In this document: positions 59,693 through 59,894 of the stretch, piece after piece | How positions within the stretch are numbered: position 1 is the first letter of the stretch | Layout: the number at the start of each line of letters is the position of its first letter | Assembly (NCBI GenBank): GCA_934131175.1 | Contig: CAKOZD010000009.1 | Span: 1-59,894 of the forward strand | Length of the DNA stretch: 59,894 nt | Direction: 5' to 3' | DNA from: an uncultured Bacilli bacterium | GTDB taxonomy: Bacteria; Bacillota_I; Bacilli_A; RF39; UBA660 | Notes under the pieces: model-generated | The model's database searches: none | What the model saw: only the letters and a program-made list of their open reading frames with translations | Told to the model about the DNA's origin: nothing | Made by a program: the position numbers and the translations under genes

Positions 59693-59894
59693 CTTTTTTT
59701 ATTGAAAAAGATTACAGTATTAAATTATTAAAAGTACTAAGAAAATTTACTAGATTGGTATGAATTAATGGGTAGAAAATACTAAAAGTGCAATTTGTTT
59801 TAATTTATAAAGTCTGCTATATTGCCTCCTGGAAAGGAGGTGATTTTATAGTAAACCTTATCGATTATAAATTTAAGTGTCTATATGATTTAAA
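59693..59894 (+). promoter_or_regulatory. Promoter and perfect Shine-Dalgarno hairpin at the window edge
   Basis: TTGTTT (59795-59800) lies 17 nt before TATATT (59818-59823), which is preceded by TGC. CCTCCT (59825-59830), GGAA and AGGAGG (59835-59840) make a tetraloop hairpin. AAAGGAGGTGATT (59833-59845) is complementary to the whole 3' end of 16S rRNA. No ATG, GTG or TTG follows at a usable distance. ATA at 59848 is perfectly spaced and opens a frame that runs to the window edge (reads VNLIDYKFKCLYDL after the first codon). Nothing else is seen from 59693 to 59790. Confidence 0.5.

Noticed and set aside
59689..59763. A 24-codon frame starting MSFFIEKDYS
   Set aside because: The ATG sits in the T run of a terminator and has no ribosome site.

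Overview
The window is very AT-rich DNA from a walled, low-GC Firmicute, probably an uncultured Bacilli- or Mycoplasmatota-adjacent gut lineage. This rests on peptidoglycan genes (a MurF-type ligase, ddl, a PAP2 phosphatase), Gram-positive style promoters and terminators, a YfmF/YfmH-type M16 peptidase pair and two WXG100 proteins. TGA is read as stop (for example at 6692-6694 and 35716-35718), so the genetic code is the standard bacterial one and not the Mycoplasma one. No transposase, integrase, rRNA gene or CRISPR array was recognised. Assignments are from reading motifs, not from database searches.

Layout. 1-8.3 kb: accessory genes, namely a transglutaminase-like protein, an Asn-rich membrane protein, an ABC exporter opposite an AraC/GyrI-like regulator, a VirB4/HerA-type ATPase translationally coupled to a Cys/Ser/Asn repeat protein, and a membrane-anchored protein. 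8.4-12 kb: an alpha/beta hydrolase, a Mur ligase with a membrane N-terminus and ddl. 12.0-13.5 kb: five tRNA genes around two tandem WXG100 genes. 13.6-21.2 kb: one giant cyclic beta-1,2-glucan synthase-like gene. 21.4-26.4 kb: a membrane-anchored metallo-beta-lactamase-fold protein, a degenerate DnaQ-like protein, a GNAT, pgi, a PAP2 phosphatase and a degenerate HAD protein. 26.7-30.4 kb: recG, flanked by three apparent structured RNAs.

30.6-43.7 kb looks like a defence and RNA-repair island. It holds a 1682-residue SF1 helicase/nuclease/WYL-like protein, a DUF2441-like protein, a DUF3883-like nuclease coupled to a small partner, a regulator-like protein beside an RtcB RNA ligase and a DIP1984-like protein, and a type II restriction enzyme with a Dam-type methylase. 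43.8-57.6 kb returns to mostly core genes: rluD, an M16 pair, tsaC, a zinc-ribbon/TPM pair, htrA, a TetR-controlled MacB/FtsX-type ABC transporter, an MmcQ/YjbR protein and a YbaK deacylase. The window ends with a beta-helix surface protein and a perfect Shine-Dalgarno sequence inside a hairpin.

Recurrent regulatory features. Most promoters carry an extended -10 (TGnTATAAT) with a weak -35, and the Shine-Dalgarno follows the -10 by only about 8-15 nt, so 5' leaders are very short. Five accessory genes share a -10 followed 13-15 nt later by GGGG(G). A 35-bp intergenic repeat lies upstream of two of them. Third-position usage appears T-rich from about 26.7 to 45.6 kb and A-rich in the flanks.
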